Positions 36,714-44,750 of a stretch of 45,071 nucleotides of DNA are shown here, piece by piece. The notes beneath the pieces are model-generated. The model was not told where the DNA came from, made no database searches, and saw only the letters and a list, made by a program, of their open reading frames with translations. How positions within the stretch are numbered: position 1 is the stretch's first letter; the number at the start of each line of letters is the position of its first letter. The stretch is taken from positions 1 to 45,071 of the forward strand of contig JALHMT010000042.1 in the NCBI GenBank assembly GCA_022843905.1, read 5' to 3'. The stretch comes from Rubrivivax sp. Its GTDB lineage: Bacteria; Pseudomonadota; Gammaproteobacteria; Burkholderiales; Burkholderiaceae_C. The position numbers and the translations under genes are program-made.

Positions 36714-37143
36714 ATTCGTCGTCGACGCTCGCGCTCCAGCGCTGCCAATCGACGAGCTGGCGCCGATCGCGCTTGGTCGGGCGGCCGTGGTCGAGACTTT
36801 GGGCCGGCTCGGCCCCCAGCCGACGGGCCTCGGCGGCCTTCAAGCGCTCGGCCACGCTGTCGGGCGTCTCGGCATAGAGTGCTTGCGCTTCCGGCGCGGG
36901 CCCGCGCGTGCCGGACAGCCCGAGCACGTCGACGGTGCGCGTCACGTCCCCGTGGCGCAGCACCAGTCGGTCTCCCACGCGCACTTCACGGGAGGGCTTG
37001 GCGAGCTGTCCGTTGACGGTGATGCGACCGCGCTCGACCTCTTCCCCGGCCAGCGCACGGGTCTTGTAGAAACGTGCCGCCCAAAGCCATTTGTCGAGCC
37101 GGAAGCGCTGCCTGTCGTGATCGTCGGTCTTGTCGTTCTTCAC
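36712..37143 (-). CDS. hslR: Heat-shock ribosome-associated protein Hsp15 (S4 domain)
   Basis: 143 residues with a GTG start at 37143 overlapping the sensor kinase stop by 3 bases (GTGA). The S4 RNA-binding domain (about 12-75) has RLDKWLWAARFYKTRALAGEEVERGRITVNG. The C-terminal tail is basic, ending in RPTKRDRRQLVDWQRW, as in Hsp15. In E. coli HslR binds free 50S subunits carrying nascent chains and recycles them. Here it is translationally coupled to tctE, an unexpected partner, and sits next to the grpE heat-shock operon. The frame upstream overlaps tctE and is rejected. Confidence 0.88.
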   Translation of the reverse strand: MKNDKTDDHDRQRFRLDKWLWAARFYKTRALAGEEVERGRITVNGQLAKPSREVRVGDRLVLRHGDVTRTVDVLGLSGTRGPAPEAQALYAETPDSVAERLKAAEARRLGAEPAQSLDHGRPTKRDRRQLVDWQRWSASVDDE

Positions 37144-38552
37144 CGGTCCTCCCGGGCTGAAAGGGGCAGGCGCACGCGGGCATCGAGGCCCTGCACGCGT
37201 CCGTCCTGGATGCGGTCGTCCAGGGAGATGCTGCCACCGAGCGTGGCGACGATCTCCCGGCAGATGGCCAGCCCGAGTCCGGAGCCGCCGGGGTCGTGCG
37301 TGGAAAAGGGCTGGAACAGCCGCTGTCTGAGCTCGGCAGGGATGCCTGGCCCGTCGTCCGAGACCGACAGCAGGGCATCGTTGCCATCGAGGGCCAGCAC
37401 CACGGACAGCCGGCCATTTGGCGGACTGTGCTTGATCGCGTTGTGAAGCAGGTTGCGCGTCAGCTCGCGGACGGCCCATTCATGAGCCCGCAAGCTCACG
37501 GCGATGGTCCGGATCTCGAAGTCGAGATGGCGGTCGGCGATCAGCGCCGACAGGTCCAGCGCCACCGCGCGAACGATGGCTTCGACCTCGACCCTTGGCG
37601 CATCGCCCTGCTGGCGCAGCTGCTCCACCTTGGCCAAGGCCAGCATCTGGTTGGCCAGTTCGGTGGCGCGGTCCACGGTGACCGCAATCTCCTGCAGCGC
37701 CAGCCCGGCGTCGACGTCGCCCCTGCGTGCCGACTGCACCTGCGTCTTCAGTACGGCCAGTGGCGTGCGGAGCTGGTGCGAGGCGTCCCTCACGAAGCGC
37801 TTCTGGTGTTCCAGCAGGTGCGCCAGCCGGGCCATCACGGCATTGGTGGCATCCACCACCGGCTGCATTTCGCGTGGCGAGCCGGCCACCAGCACCGGAG
37901 ACAGGTCGTCTTCGGCACGGTTGCGCAGCGCTTCGGAGAGCGCGCGGACCGGGCGGGTGGCGCGTTGCACGACGAAGATCACCAGCAAGGCGATGACGAC
38001 CAGCAGAGCGGCCTGTCGCCAGAGCGTGTCGATCAACATCTGGCGCGCCAGGGTTCGCCTCAGTTCCAGCGTCTCGGCGACCTGGATCGTCGCCATGCCC
38101 TGGCCCGCCACGCCGGCCACGGGCTGCAGAAGCACGGCCATGCGAACCGTCTCACCCCGGTACTGCTCGTCGTAGAAGTGCACCAGTGCGGCGTAGATGT
38201 TGCTGGTGGGCACGTCGTTGCGCCAGCGTGGCAGATCCTCGAAGCCGGAGACCATCTCTTCCTGGAACCCCGAGACTCGGTAGAAGATGCGGCTGCGGTT
38301 GTCGGCCTCGAAGGCTTCCAGTGCGGAGTAGAGCACCGTGCTCTTCAGCCGCGGTGCTCCGGGTTCGCCATCGACCTCGAGCATTTCGCCGATGGCCTTG
38401 GCCGAGGCCAGCAGGGTCCGGTCGTAGGCGGTGTCGGCGGCCTGCAACGCCTGGCGGTACAGGCCCACGGCGTTGAACACCACCAGACCGAGCACGGGCA
38501 GCAGGATGCCCAGCAGCAACTGACGACGCAACGACAGGCCGCCGGAACTCAA
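37140..38552 (-). CDS. tctE: Sensor histidine kinase, TctE type
   Basis: 470 residues with a TTG start at 38552 that overlaps the tctD stop (TTGA). Transmembrane helices at about 8-30 and 178-196 flank a periplasmic sensor region (31-177). A HAMP-like linker is followed by the H-box DASHQLRTPLAVLK with H259, N-box NLLHNAIKHSP, DDGPGIP and GGSGLGLAI. It should sense an extracellular carboxylate and phosphorylate TctD. The divergent tctCBA transporter is the expected target. The periplasmic domain, and so the ligand, is not recognisable by eye. Confidence 0.9.
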   Translation of the reverse strand: MSSGGLSLRRQLLLGILLPVLGLVVFNAVGLYRQALQAADTAYDRTLLASAKAIGEMLEVDGEPGAPRLKSTVLYSALEAFEADNRSRIFYRVSGFQEEMVSGFEDLPRWRNDVPTSNIYAALVHFYDEQYRGETVRMAVLLQPVAGVAGQGMATIQVAETLELRRTLARQMLIDTLWRQAALLVVIALLVIFVVQRATRPVRALSEALRNRAEDDLSPVLVAGSPREMQPVVDATNAVMARLAHLLEHQKRFVRDASHQLRTPLAVLKTQVQSARRGDVDAGLALQEIAVTVDRATELANQMLALAKVEQLRQQGDAPRVEVEAIVRAVALDLSALIADRHLDFEIRTIAVSLRAHEWAVRELTRNLLHNAIKHSPPNGRLSVVLALDGNDALLSVSDDGPGIPAELRQRLFQPFSTHDPGGSGLGLAICREIVATLGGSISLDDRIQDGRVQGLDARVRLPLSAREDR

Positions 38553-39220
38553 GCGCCGTCCTTCAGCAGGTAGCCCAGGCCGCGCAGGGTGACGATCTGC
38601 GCGCCGGTGCCGGACAGCTTCTTGCGCAGGCGGTAGGCCACCACCTCCACGGCTTCGGGCTGGACGTCGGACTCACCGGCGAACACCAGCTCGAGCAGCC
38701 GTTCCTTGGCGATGGCGTGACCCGGCTGCACCAGCAGGGCGCGCATCAGCGCTGCCTCGCGTGCCGTCAGCTCCATCACGGCGCCGTGCAGATAGATGGC
38801 GCCGCTGTCGGCATCGATGCGCAGGCCGCAGTACTCGGGCATGGACGGCGGCCGGCCCGCGACGTTGCGGCGCGACAGGGCCCGCACGCGGGCTTCGAGT
38901 TCATCGAGGTCGAAGGGCTTGGGCAGGTAGTCGTCGGCGCCGGTGTTCAGGCCCAGGATGCGATCGCCCACCGTGCCGCGGGCGGTGAGGATCAAGACCG
39001 GAGTGGTCAGGCCCTCGGCGCGGGCCTGGGACAGCACGGTCAGCCCGTCGGTGCCGGGCAGGCTGAGGTCGAGCACCACGACGTCGGGTACGCTGGCGCG
39101 CCAGCGGTCGAGCGCGCGGGAACCGTCACCACACACCACCACCTGCATGCCGCGACGCTCGAAGCTGCGCTGCAGGGTGGTCTGCATCGCGGGGTTGTCT
39201 TCGACGAGCAGCATCTTCAT
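38549..39220 (-). CDS. tctD: Response regulator, TctD type (OmpR family)
   Basis: 223 residues from ATG 39220 (MKMLLVEDNP); the upstream extension is promoter DNA. The receiver domain has the acidic pair ED, phospho-acceptor D51 (VVVLDLSLPG), and K in YLPKPFDLDEL. The C-terminal winged helix ends TLRGLGYLLK, as in OmpR-type regulators. It probably activates tctCBA across the divergent gap, where a perfect -35 TTGACA lacks a good -10. It is translationally coupled to tctE. Confidence 0.92.
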   Translation of the reverse strand: MKMLLVEDNPAMQTTLQRSFERRGMQVVVCGDGSRALDRWRASVPDVVVLDLSLPGTDGLTVLSQARAEGLTTPVLILTARGTVGDRILGLNTGADDYLPKPFDLDELEARVRALSRRNVAGRPPSMPEYCGLRIDADSGAIYLHGAVMELTAREAALMRALLVQPGHAIAKERLLELVFAGESDVQPEAVEVVAYRLRKKLSGTGAQIVTLRGLGYLLKDGA

Positions 39221-39234
39221 GGCCGCCGGATTAT

Positions 39235-39258
39235 CGGACGCCGCCCCGGACGCCGCCC
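39235..39258. repeat. 12-bp tandem duplication upstream of tctD
   Basis: CGGACGCCGCCC occurs twice in perfect tandem, beginning 15 bases upstream of the tctD start. A 7-bp hairpin GCCCGGC / GCCGGGC (39281-39301) lies further upstream. Either may be part of the tctD leader or a regulator site; both are GC-rich and may be chance. Confidence 0.55.
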
Positions 39259-39332
39259 CCGGGCATGCACGGTCGGTGCGGCCCGGCAAGCGCCGCCGGG
39301 CTGGTGTTTCCCCTGGGGTCCGCGACAGCCGA

Positions 39333-39338
39333 TTGACA
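39333..39338 (+). promoter_or_regulatory. -35 element for tctC
   Basis: A perfect TTGACA lies 64 bases upstream of tctC. The -10 position 17 bases on is GC-rich and does not match, which is common for promoters that need an activator such as TctD. Confidence 0.35.
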
Positions 39339-39396
39339 GCCGGCGCCCGCACCATCCGGCTCGGGTCTGCACCACCAACCAACAGGAGACAACACC

Positions 39397-40356
39397 ATGC
39401 GTCGCGACGACTTCCTCAAGGCTCTGGCCGCACTGGCCGCCACCGGCGCGCTGCCGCTCAGCGCCCAGGCCGCCACCAACCTGAAGATGATGATTCCCGC
39501 CAACCCGGGTGGGGGCTGGGACGCCACCGGTCGCGCGCTGGGCAAGGCGCTGCAGGACGCCGGCGTGGCGGCTTCGGTGCAGTTCGAGAACAAGGGCGGG
39601 GCTGCCGGCGCCATCGGCCTGGCCCAGTTCGTCAACGCCAGCAAGGGTGACGGAAACGCCATGATGGTGATGGGCGCGGTGATGCTCGGCGGCATCATCA
39701 CGGGCAAGCCGCCGGTGAGCATCACTCAGGCGACGCCGCTGGCGCGACTCACCAGCGAGTACAACGTCTTCGTGCTGCCGGCGGCGTCGCCGCTGAAGAC
39801 CATGAAGGACGTGGTCGAGCAGATGAAGAAGGACCCCGGCAGCGTGAAGTGGGGCGGCGGCTCGCGAGGCTCCACCGAGCACATCGCCGCGGCCATGCTG
39901 GCGCGGGAGGTGGGCGTGGACGCCAGCAAGATCAACTACGTTCCCTTCCGTGGAGGCGGCGAGGCCGTGGCGGCCATCCTGGGCGGCAACGTCACGGTGG
40001 GCGGCAGCGGCTACAGCGAGTTCCAGCAGTACATCGAGACCGGCAAGATGCGCCCCATCGCCATCACCTCGGGAACGCGCATCAAGGGCATCGACGTGCC
40101 GACGATGAAGGAGCAGGGCTACAACGTCGAGATCGGCAACTGGCGCGGGGTGTACGGCCCTCCCGGCATCACGCCGGATCAGCGCAAGGCGCTCATCGAC
40201 ATGATCGTCAAGGCGACCAAATCCAAGGCCTGGGCCGAGGCCCTGACCAAGAACAACTGGACGCCGGCGCTTCAGACGGGCAAGGAGTTCGAGGACTTCG
40301 TCGATCGCGAGTTCGCCAGCCTGCGCGCCACGATGGTCAAGGCCGGGATGGTCTGA
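39397..40356 (+). CDS. tctC: Tripartite tricarboxylate transporter substrate-binding protein TctC
   Basis: 319 residues from ATG 39397, preceded by AGGAG. Residues 1-25 form a signal peptide (MRRDDFLKALAALAATGALPLSAQA); the RR and FLK resemble a Tat signal with one extra residue. The mature part is a TctC/Bug-type binding protein with the PANPGGGWDATGRAL phosphate-like anion loop and the GGSRGSTEH block. It captures a carboxylate in the periplasm for TctAB. It heads the tctCBA operon, with a 109-base gap before tctB. Confidence 0.93.
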   Translation: MRRDDFLKALAALAATGALPLSAQAATNLKMMIPANPGGGWDATGRALGKALQDAGVAASVQFENKGGAAGAIGLAQFVNASKGDGNAMMVMGAVMLGGIITGKPPVSITQATPLARLTSEYNVFVLPAASPLKTMKDVVEQMKKDPGSVKWGGGSRGSTEHIAAAMLAREVGVDASKINYVPFRGGGEAVAAILGGNVTVGGSGYSEFQQYIETGKMRPIAITSGTRIKGIDVPTMKEQGYNVEIGNWRGVYGPPGITPDQRKALIDMIVKATKSKAWAEALTKNNWTPALQTGKEFEDFVDREFASLRATMVKAGMV

Positions 40357-40465
40357 GGCTGCAGCAGGGCGGCCCGCCCGGCTCGCTGCCGCGGCAGGCC
40401 GACTGCACGTTGATCCGCTCGTCCCCGGGGAGACTCCCTGTCGCGACGGGCCGCTGGAGATCTCG

Positions 40466-40978
40466 ATGTCCGACCCCCGTGCCGCCGTCCGGCACCAAAC
40501 CCTTATCGGGGCCAGCGCGTTGTTGCTGGGTGCGGTGATGGCGTTTGGCGCCGCCTCCATTCCGTCGACGGCAGGATATGCCGGGGTCGGCCCCAATTTC
40601 CTGCCCTGGGTGGTGTCCATCGTGTTGATGGTCTGCGGGGGCATCCTGCTCGTGCATGCGCGCAGCGGTGGTTGGCGTGACGTGGAAGAGCCCTCCGGGG
40701 CCCCGACCGGTGACTGGACTGCTCTGGCCTGGGTCGCTGCCGGCGTGGCAGCCAACGCGGCGCTCATCTCGGTCATCGGCTTCATCCTCAGTTGCACGGT
40801 CTGCTTCATGCTGGCCGTGCGCGGGCTGCGCCACGCCGAAGGCAAGTCGCACCGGGGGCCGCGCGGCCTCATGATGGACTTCGTCACTGGATTCCTGATC
40901 GCCGGCCCGGCCTTCTGGCTCTTCACCAAGGTGCTGGGCATCAACCTTCCGGGGCTCACGTCCACTGGCTGGATCTGA
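40466..40978 (+). CDS. tctB: Tripartite tricarboxylate transporter small membrane subunit TctB
   Basis: 170 residues with four hydrophobic segments (about 12-32, 42-64, 85-108, 140-160), as expected of TctB. The N-terminus is cytoplasmic and basic. It pairs with TctA in the inner membrane to form the TTT-type secondary transporter. It lies between tctC and tctA, 7 bases before tctA. The longer gap before it contains a short GGGCG/CGCCC hairpin that may lower membrane-subunit expression relative to TctC. Confidence 0.88.
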   Translation: MSDPRAAVRHQTLIGASALLLGAVMAFGAASIPSTAGYAGVGPNFLPWVVSIVLMVCGGILLVHARSGGWRDVEEPSGAPTGDWTALAWVAAGVAANAALISVIGFILSCTVCFMLAVRGLRHAEGKSHRGPRGLMMDFVTGFLIAGPAFWLFTKVLGINLPGLTSTGWI

Positions 40979-40985
40979 GACCGCC

Positions 40986-42485
40986 ATGGACATCTGGAAC
41001 CAGCTTCTCGGCGGCTTCGCCACCGCGGCCACACCCATCAACCTGCTGTGGGCCTTCGTGGGATGTGCCCTTGGCACGGCCATCGGCGTGCTGCCCGGAC
41101 TGGGGCCCGCCGTCACGGTGGCCATGCTGCTGCCCATCACATCGCAGGTGGAACCCACGGCGTCGATGATCTTCTTCGCCGGCATCTACTACGGGGCGAT
41201 GTACGGTGGGTCGACCACCTCCATCCTGCTGAACACGCCGGGTGAGACCGGCACCATGGTGACCGCGCTCGAAGGCTTCAAGATGGCCAAGAACGGCCGC
41301 GCCGGTGCCGCCCTGGCCACCTCGGCGATCGGCTCTTTCGTGGCCGGCACCATCGCCACGGTGCTGGTGACCCTGTTCGCGCCCATCGTGGCGGAGTTCG
41401 CTGTCCGGCTCGGCCCGCCCGAGTACTTCTGCCTGATGCTGCTGGCTTTCACGACGGTCAGTGCCGTGCTGGGCAAGAGCACGCTGCGCGGGATAACGGC
41501 GCTGTTCGCCGGGCTGGCGATCGGCCTGGTGGGCATGGACCAGATCACGGGGCAGGTGCGTTACACCGGCGGCGTGCCCGAATTCATGGACGGCATCGAG
41601 GTGGTGCTGGTGGCAGTCGGCCTGTTCGCGGTGGGCGAGTGTCTCTACTCCGCGCTCTACGAAGGCCGATCCAAGCGGCAGATGAACACCATGGGCAGTG
41701 TCCACATGACGCGCGCCGAGTGGAAGCGCTCGTGGCCGGCCTGGCTTCGCGGTACCGCCATCGGCTTCCCGTTCGGCACCATCCCTGCAGGCGGTTCGGA
41801 GATTCCGACCTTCCTGAGCTATGGCCTGGAGCGCAAGCTCAGCAAGCACCAGCAGGAGTTCGGCACCACCGGCGCGATCGAGGGGGTCGCGGGGCCCGAG
41901 GCCGCCAACAACTCCGCCGTGACGGCCACCCTGGTGCCTTTGCTCACGCTGGGCATCCCGACCTCGGTGACGGCCGCGATCCTGTTGTCCGCGCTGCAGA
42001 ACTACGGTATCAACGCCGGGCCGCAACTGTTCCAGACCTCGTCGACGCTGGTCTGGGCGCTGATCGCCTCCCTCTACATCGGCAACGTGATGCTGCTGGT
42101 GCTCAACCTGCCGCTGGTGGGTCTGTGGGTGAAGCTGCTGAAGATTCCCCGGCCGCCGCTGTACGCCGGCATCCTGATCTTCGCCACCGTGGGTGTCTAC
42201 GGCATGCGTCAGAGCGCCTTCGACCTGTTCCTGATGCTGTGCGTCGGCCTCGTCGGCGTGCTGATGCGGCGCTTCGACTTCCCCACCGCTCCGGTCATCG
42301 TCGGCATGATCCTGGGGCCGCTGGCAGAGGCGCAGATGCGCAACGCGCTGTCGATCGGCGAGGGCCGGTGGAGCGTGTTCATCGATCGGCCGATGTCGGC
42401 GGGCCTGCTGCTGATGGTTGTGGCCGTGCTCGTGGTGCCACGTGCGTTGGTCTGGTTGAAGGCCAAGCGCACGATGGTCGTGTGA
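40986..42485 (+). CDS. tctA: Tripartite tricarboxylate transporter large membrane subunit TctA
   Basis: 499 residues, about 11-12 membrane segments. The family blocks GVLPGLGPAVTVAMLLP, YYGAMYGGSTTSILLNTPGE and EGVAGPEAANNSAVTATLVPLLTLGIP are all present. It is the channel-forming subunit that imports citrate-like or other carboxylates, driven by ion gradients. The substrate is set mainly by TctC and is not known here. It ends the tctCBA operon, facing hemH. Confidence 0.95.
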   Translation: MDIWNQLLGGFATAATPINLLWAFVGCALGTAIGVLPGLGPAVTVAMLLPITSQVEPTASMIFFAGIYYGAMYGGSTTSILLNTPGETGTMVTALEGFKMAKNGRAGAALATSAIGSFVAGTIATVLVTLFAPIVAEFAVRLGPPEYFCLMLLAFTTVSAVLGKSTLRGITALFAGLAIGLVGMDQITGQVRYTGGVPEFMDGIEVVLVAVGLFAVGECLYSALYEGRSKRQMNTMGSVHMTRAEWKRSWPAWLRGTAIGFPFGTIPAGGSEIPTFLSYGLERKLSKHQQEFGTTGAIEGVAGPEAANNSAVTATLVPLLTLGIPTSVTAAILLSALQNYGINAGPQLFQTSSTLVWALIASLYIGNVMLLVLNLPLVGLWVKLLKIPRPPLYAGILIFATVGVYGMRQSAFDLFLMLCVGLVGVLMRRFDFPTAPVIVGMILGPLAEAQMRNALSIGEGRWSVFIDRPMSAGLLLMVVAVLVVPRALVWLKAKRTMVV

Positions 42486-42526
42486 GCGTCTTGCAGCGAG
42501 CCCTTGCCTGGTTCGCCCGGCGATGT

Positions 42527-42557
42527 CCGACTGAGCCGGTCCGCCCGACTCAGTCGG
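42527..42557. terminator. Hairpin between tctA and hemH, possible bidirectional terminator
   Basis: CCGACTGAG and CTCAGTCGG form a perfect 9-bp stem with a 13-base loop. The right arm overlaps the hemH stop codon (42550-42552). No T-run is present. The position between convergent genes suits shared termination or 3' protection. Confidence 0.5.
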
Positions 42558-43641
42558 CCGCACCCATCGCCAACGCGCGGGCGCGCTGGCGCTCCGCCGT
42601 CGCCGCATCTGCGGCCTGACGGGTGTCCCAGCCCTGCAGGTGCCTTTCCGCCACGCCGGCCAGGGCCTGGATCCAGGCCTCGTCGGCGTTCAGGCAAGGG
42701 ATGTAGTGGAACTCCTTGCCTCCGGCGTGCAGGAAGGCTTCCCGCGCCTCCTGGTTGATCTCTTCGAGCGTTTCCAGGCAGTCGGCCACGAAACCGGGGC
42801 ACATCACGTCGACGCGCTCGACGCCCTGAGCGGCGAGCTCCTTCAACGTGGGCTCGGTGTAGGGCTCCAGCCATTTGGCCTTGCCGAAGCGGCTCTGGAA
42901 GGTGACGATCAGTTCCTGCTCTGTCAGGCCGAGCGACTCGCGCAGCAGGCGGGCCGTCTTCAGGCACTGGCAGTGATAGGGGTCGCCCATGACCAGCGAG
43001 CGGTGCGGCACGCCATGGAAGCTCAGCACCAGACGCTGGCCGCGGCCATTGCCCTGCCAGTGCGCACGCACGCTGCGAGCGAGCGCGTCGATGTAGCCGG
43101 GGTCGTCGTGGTACTGGCCCACGAATCGCAGTTCGGGCACGCGTCGCGCGCGTTGCGCCCAGCTCATCACGGCGTCACCGACGCTGGCCGTGGTGGCTGC
43201 TGCGTACTGGGGGTACAGCGGCAGCACCAGCACGCGCGTGGCCCCGGCGGCCATCAGCTCGCTCATCACCTGGGCCACGGCCGGCTGCCCGTAGCGCATG
43301 GCATGACGAACCAGCACCTGATGCCCGCGCTGGCCCATCGTACCCAGCAGTCGAATGGCCTGGCGCTCGGTCCACACCGCCAGCGGCGAGCCTTCGGGCG
43401 TCCAGATCGAGGCGTACTTGGCGGCCGACTTGGCCGGCCGTACCCGCAGGATCACCCCATGCAGGATGGGCCACCAGGCGATGCGCGGAATCTCGACCAC
43501 GCGCGGGTCGCTGAGGAACTCGGCCAGGTAGGGCCTCAGGTCGGCCGCTGTCGGCGACGCCGGTGAACCGAGGTTGACCAGCAGCACGGCCGTGCGCGGG
43601 GTGCTGCCGTGCCGGTAAGGCGGTTCGGGATCAAAGGACAT
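42550..43641 (-). CDS. hemH: Ferrochelatase
   Basis: 363 residues from ATG 43641 (MSFDPEPPYRHG); an upstream in-frame start 14 codons earlier is less likely. The core motifs are TAVLLVNLGSP, LSFHGVPHRSL with the iron-binding histidine, TFQSRFGKAKWLEPYT and CPGFVADCLETLEE. It inserts Fe2+ into protoporphyrin IX, the last haem step. The C-terminus (about 345-363) is an Ala-rich helix. It lies 84 bases after the cyclase-FHA gene on the same strand. Confidence 0.96.
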   Translation of the reverse strand: MSFDPEPPYRHGSTPRTAVLLVNLGSPASPTAADLRPYLAEFLSDPRVVEIPRIAWWPILHGVILRVRPAKSAAKYASIWTPEGSPLAVWTERQAIRLLGTMGQRGHQVLVRHAMRYGQPAVAQVMSELMAAGATRVLVLPLYPQYAAATTASVGDAVMSWAQRARRVPELRFVGQYHDDPGYIDALARSVRAHWQGNGRGQRLVLSFHGVPHRSLVMGDPYHCQCLKTARLLRESLGLTEQELIVTFQSRFGKAKWLEPYTEPTLKELAAQGVERVDVMCPGFVADCLETLEEINQEAREAFLHAGGKEFHYIPCLNADEAWIQALAGVAERHLQGWDTRQAADAATAERQRARALAMGAAD

Positions 43642-43725
43642 GTGCGCACCGAGGAGGGGCGGCCTGACGCCCGTGCAGGCCACGGCCGAAGTCGCGCGGG
43701 GAAGATGCCGCCACGCCGGGTTCAG

Positions 43726-44676
43726 TCAGACGAAGGGCTGCGGCTGCGTGTCGCCGAAGCGCAGCACGTCGAAGCGAATGCATGCCGAGGTCGGATCGAT
43801 CGGCGAGCCGCCGAGACCGATGGAGCCGCTGCCGTGCAGCAGGCAGCTGCCACGTCGCAGGCTGACGATCTCGCCGTCGTTGAAGCGCACGTAGGTGCCG
43901 TTGTAGCTCAGGTCGGTGAGCTGGAAGTTGCCGCTGTGCCAATCGACGCGGGCATGCGATCGGGAGACCCGCGAGTCATCGACGCAGAAGCTCGCCTGCG
44001 GGCTGCGACCGAGCACCACCGGCATCTGCTGCACGGCAAAGAGGCGATTCAGGTCGAGCCAGGTCAGGCGCAGGCCGTCGGGCGTCTCGGCGACCGAGAC
44101 ACTGCCGAACTGCGTGATCTGCGCATCGCTGGCACTGCCGCGCCTGCCACCCAGCACGTGCACCTCCACCGGTTCGACGCGTCCGCGCAGCACCAGGCGG
44201 TCCAGGCTGCGGTAGCGCGCGCGCTGTGCCACCGGCAGCCCCAGCAGCACCTCGGAGGTGACGAGGGTCTCGTTGTCGCCGGCATGGTCGACCAGGCGGG
44301 CTGCGACATTGACCGCGTCGCCATAGCAGTCGCCCGCCATCTCGACGACCTCGCCGCGGGCCAGTGCCACTTGCAGCCGCAGCACGCGCAGCCCGGCCGA
44401 CGCGCCGCGTTCGCTGCCCCGCGAGACGATGGCCTCCAGCACATCATGCATGACGTTGGCGGCCTGGGCCGCCGTGGCCGGCGTCTCGAAGACGGCCATG
44501 AGGCCGTCACCGAGTGTCTTCACGACCCGTCCGCCAGCCTCGTTGACGGGCCGCATCACCGCATTGACACAGTGCGTGACGACAGAGGTCGCCTCGGCAT
44601 TGCCGAGCGTCTCGAACAGCGAGGTGCTGCCCCGGAGGTCGGCAAACAGGACGGTGCGTTCGGCGATCTGTGTCAT
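43726..44676 (-). CDS. Class III adenylate cyclase domain fused to a C-terminal FHA domain
   Basis: 316 residues. The cyclase domain (about 5-175) has metal aspartates D13 (LFADLRGS) and D57 (KTLGDGLM), the base-specifying pair K53 and D116 (GDCYGDAVN), and transition-state N123 and R127, so it looks active and specific for ATP. The FHA domain (about 205-290) has LGRSPQ, SRSHARVDW and SYNGTYV, a complete phosphothreonine-binding set. The fusion implies that cAMP synthesis or localisation answers to Thr phosphorylation, perhaps by kinases like those at the other end of this window. No membrane segment is present. The partner kinase is not shown. Confidence 0.9.
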   Translation of the reverse strand: MTQIAERTVLFADLRGSTSLFETLGNAEATSVVTHCVNAVMRPVNEAGGRVVKTLGDGLMAVFETPATAAQAANVMHDVLEAIVSRGSERGASAGLRVLRLQVALARGEVVEMAGDCYGDAVNVAARLVDHAGDNETLVTSEVLLGLPVAQRARYRSLDRLVLRGRVEPVEVHVLGGRRGSASDAQITQFGSVSVAETPDGLRLTWLDLNRLFAVQQMPVVLGRSPQASFCVDDSRVSRSHARVDWHSGNFQLTDLSYNGTYVRFNDGEIVSLRRGSCLLHGSGSIGLGGSPIDPTSACIRFDVLRFGDTQPQPFV

Positions 44677-44750
44677 TCAGCACGCAAGTTTAGCGTTGAC
44701 CCGCTGGACAGATCGCCTTCGGCACCCCGTGACCACAGGATGACCCGGGT

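Noticed and set aside
44677..44750. Possible tRNA gene downstream of rpoD
   Set aside because: The 74-base gap has no cloverleaf arms or GTTCRANYC-like T-loop; nothing supports an RNA gene.
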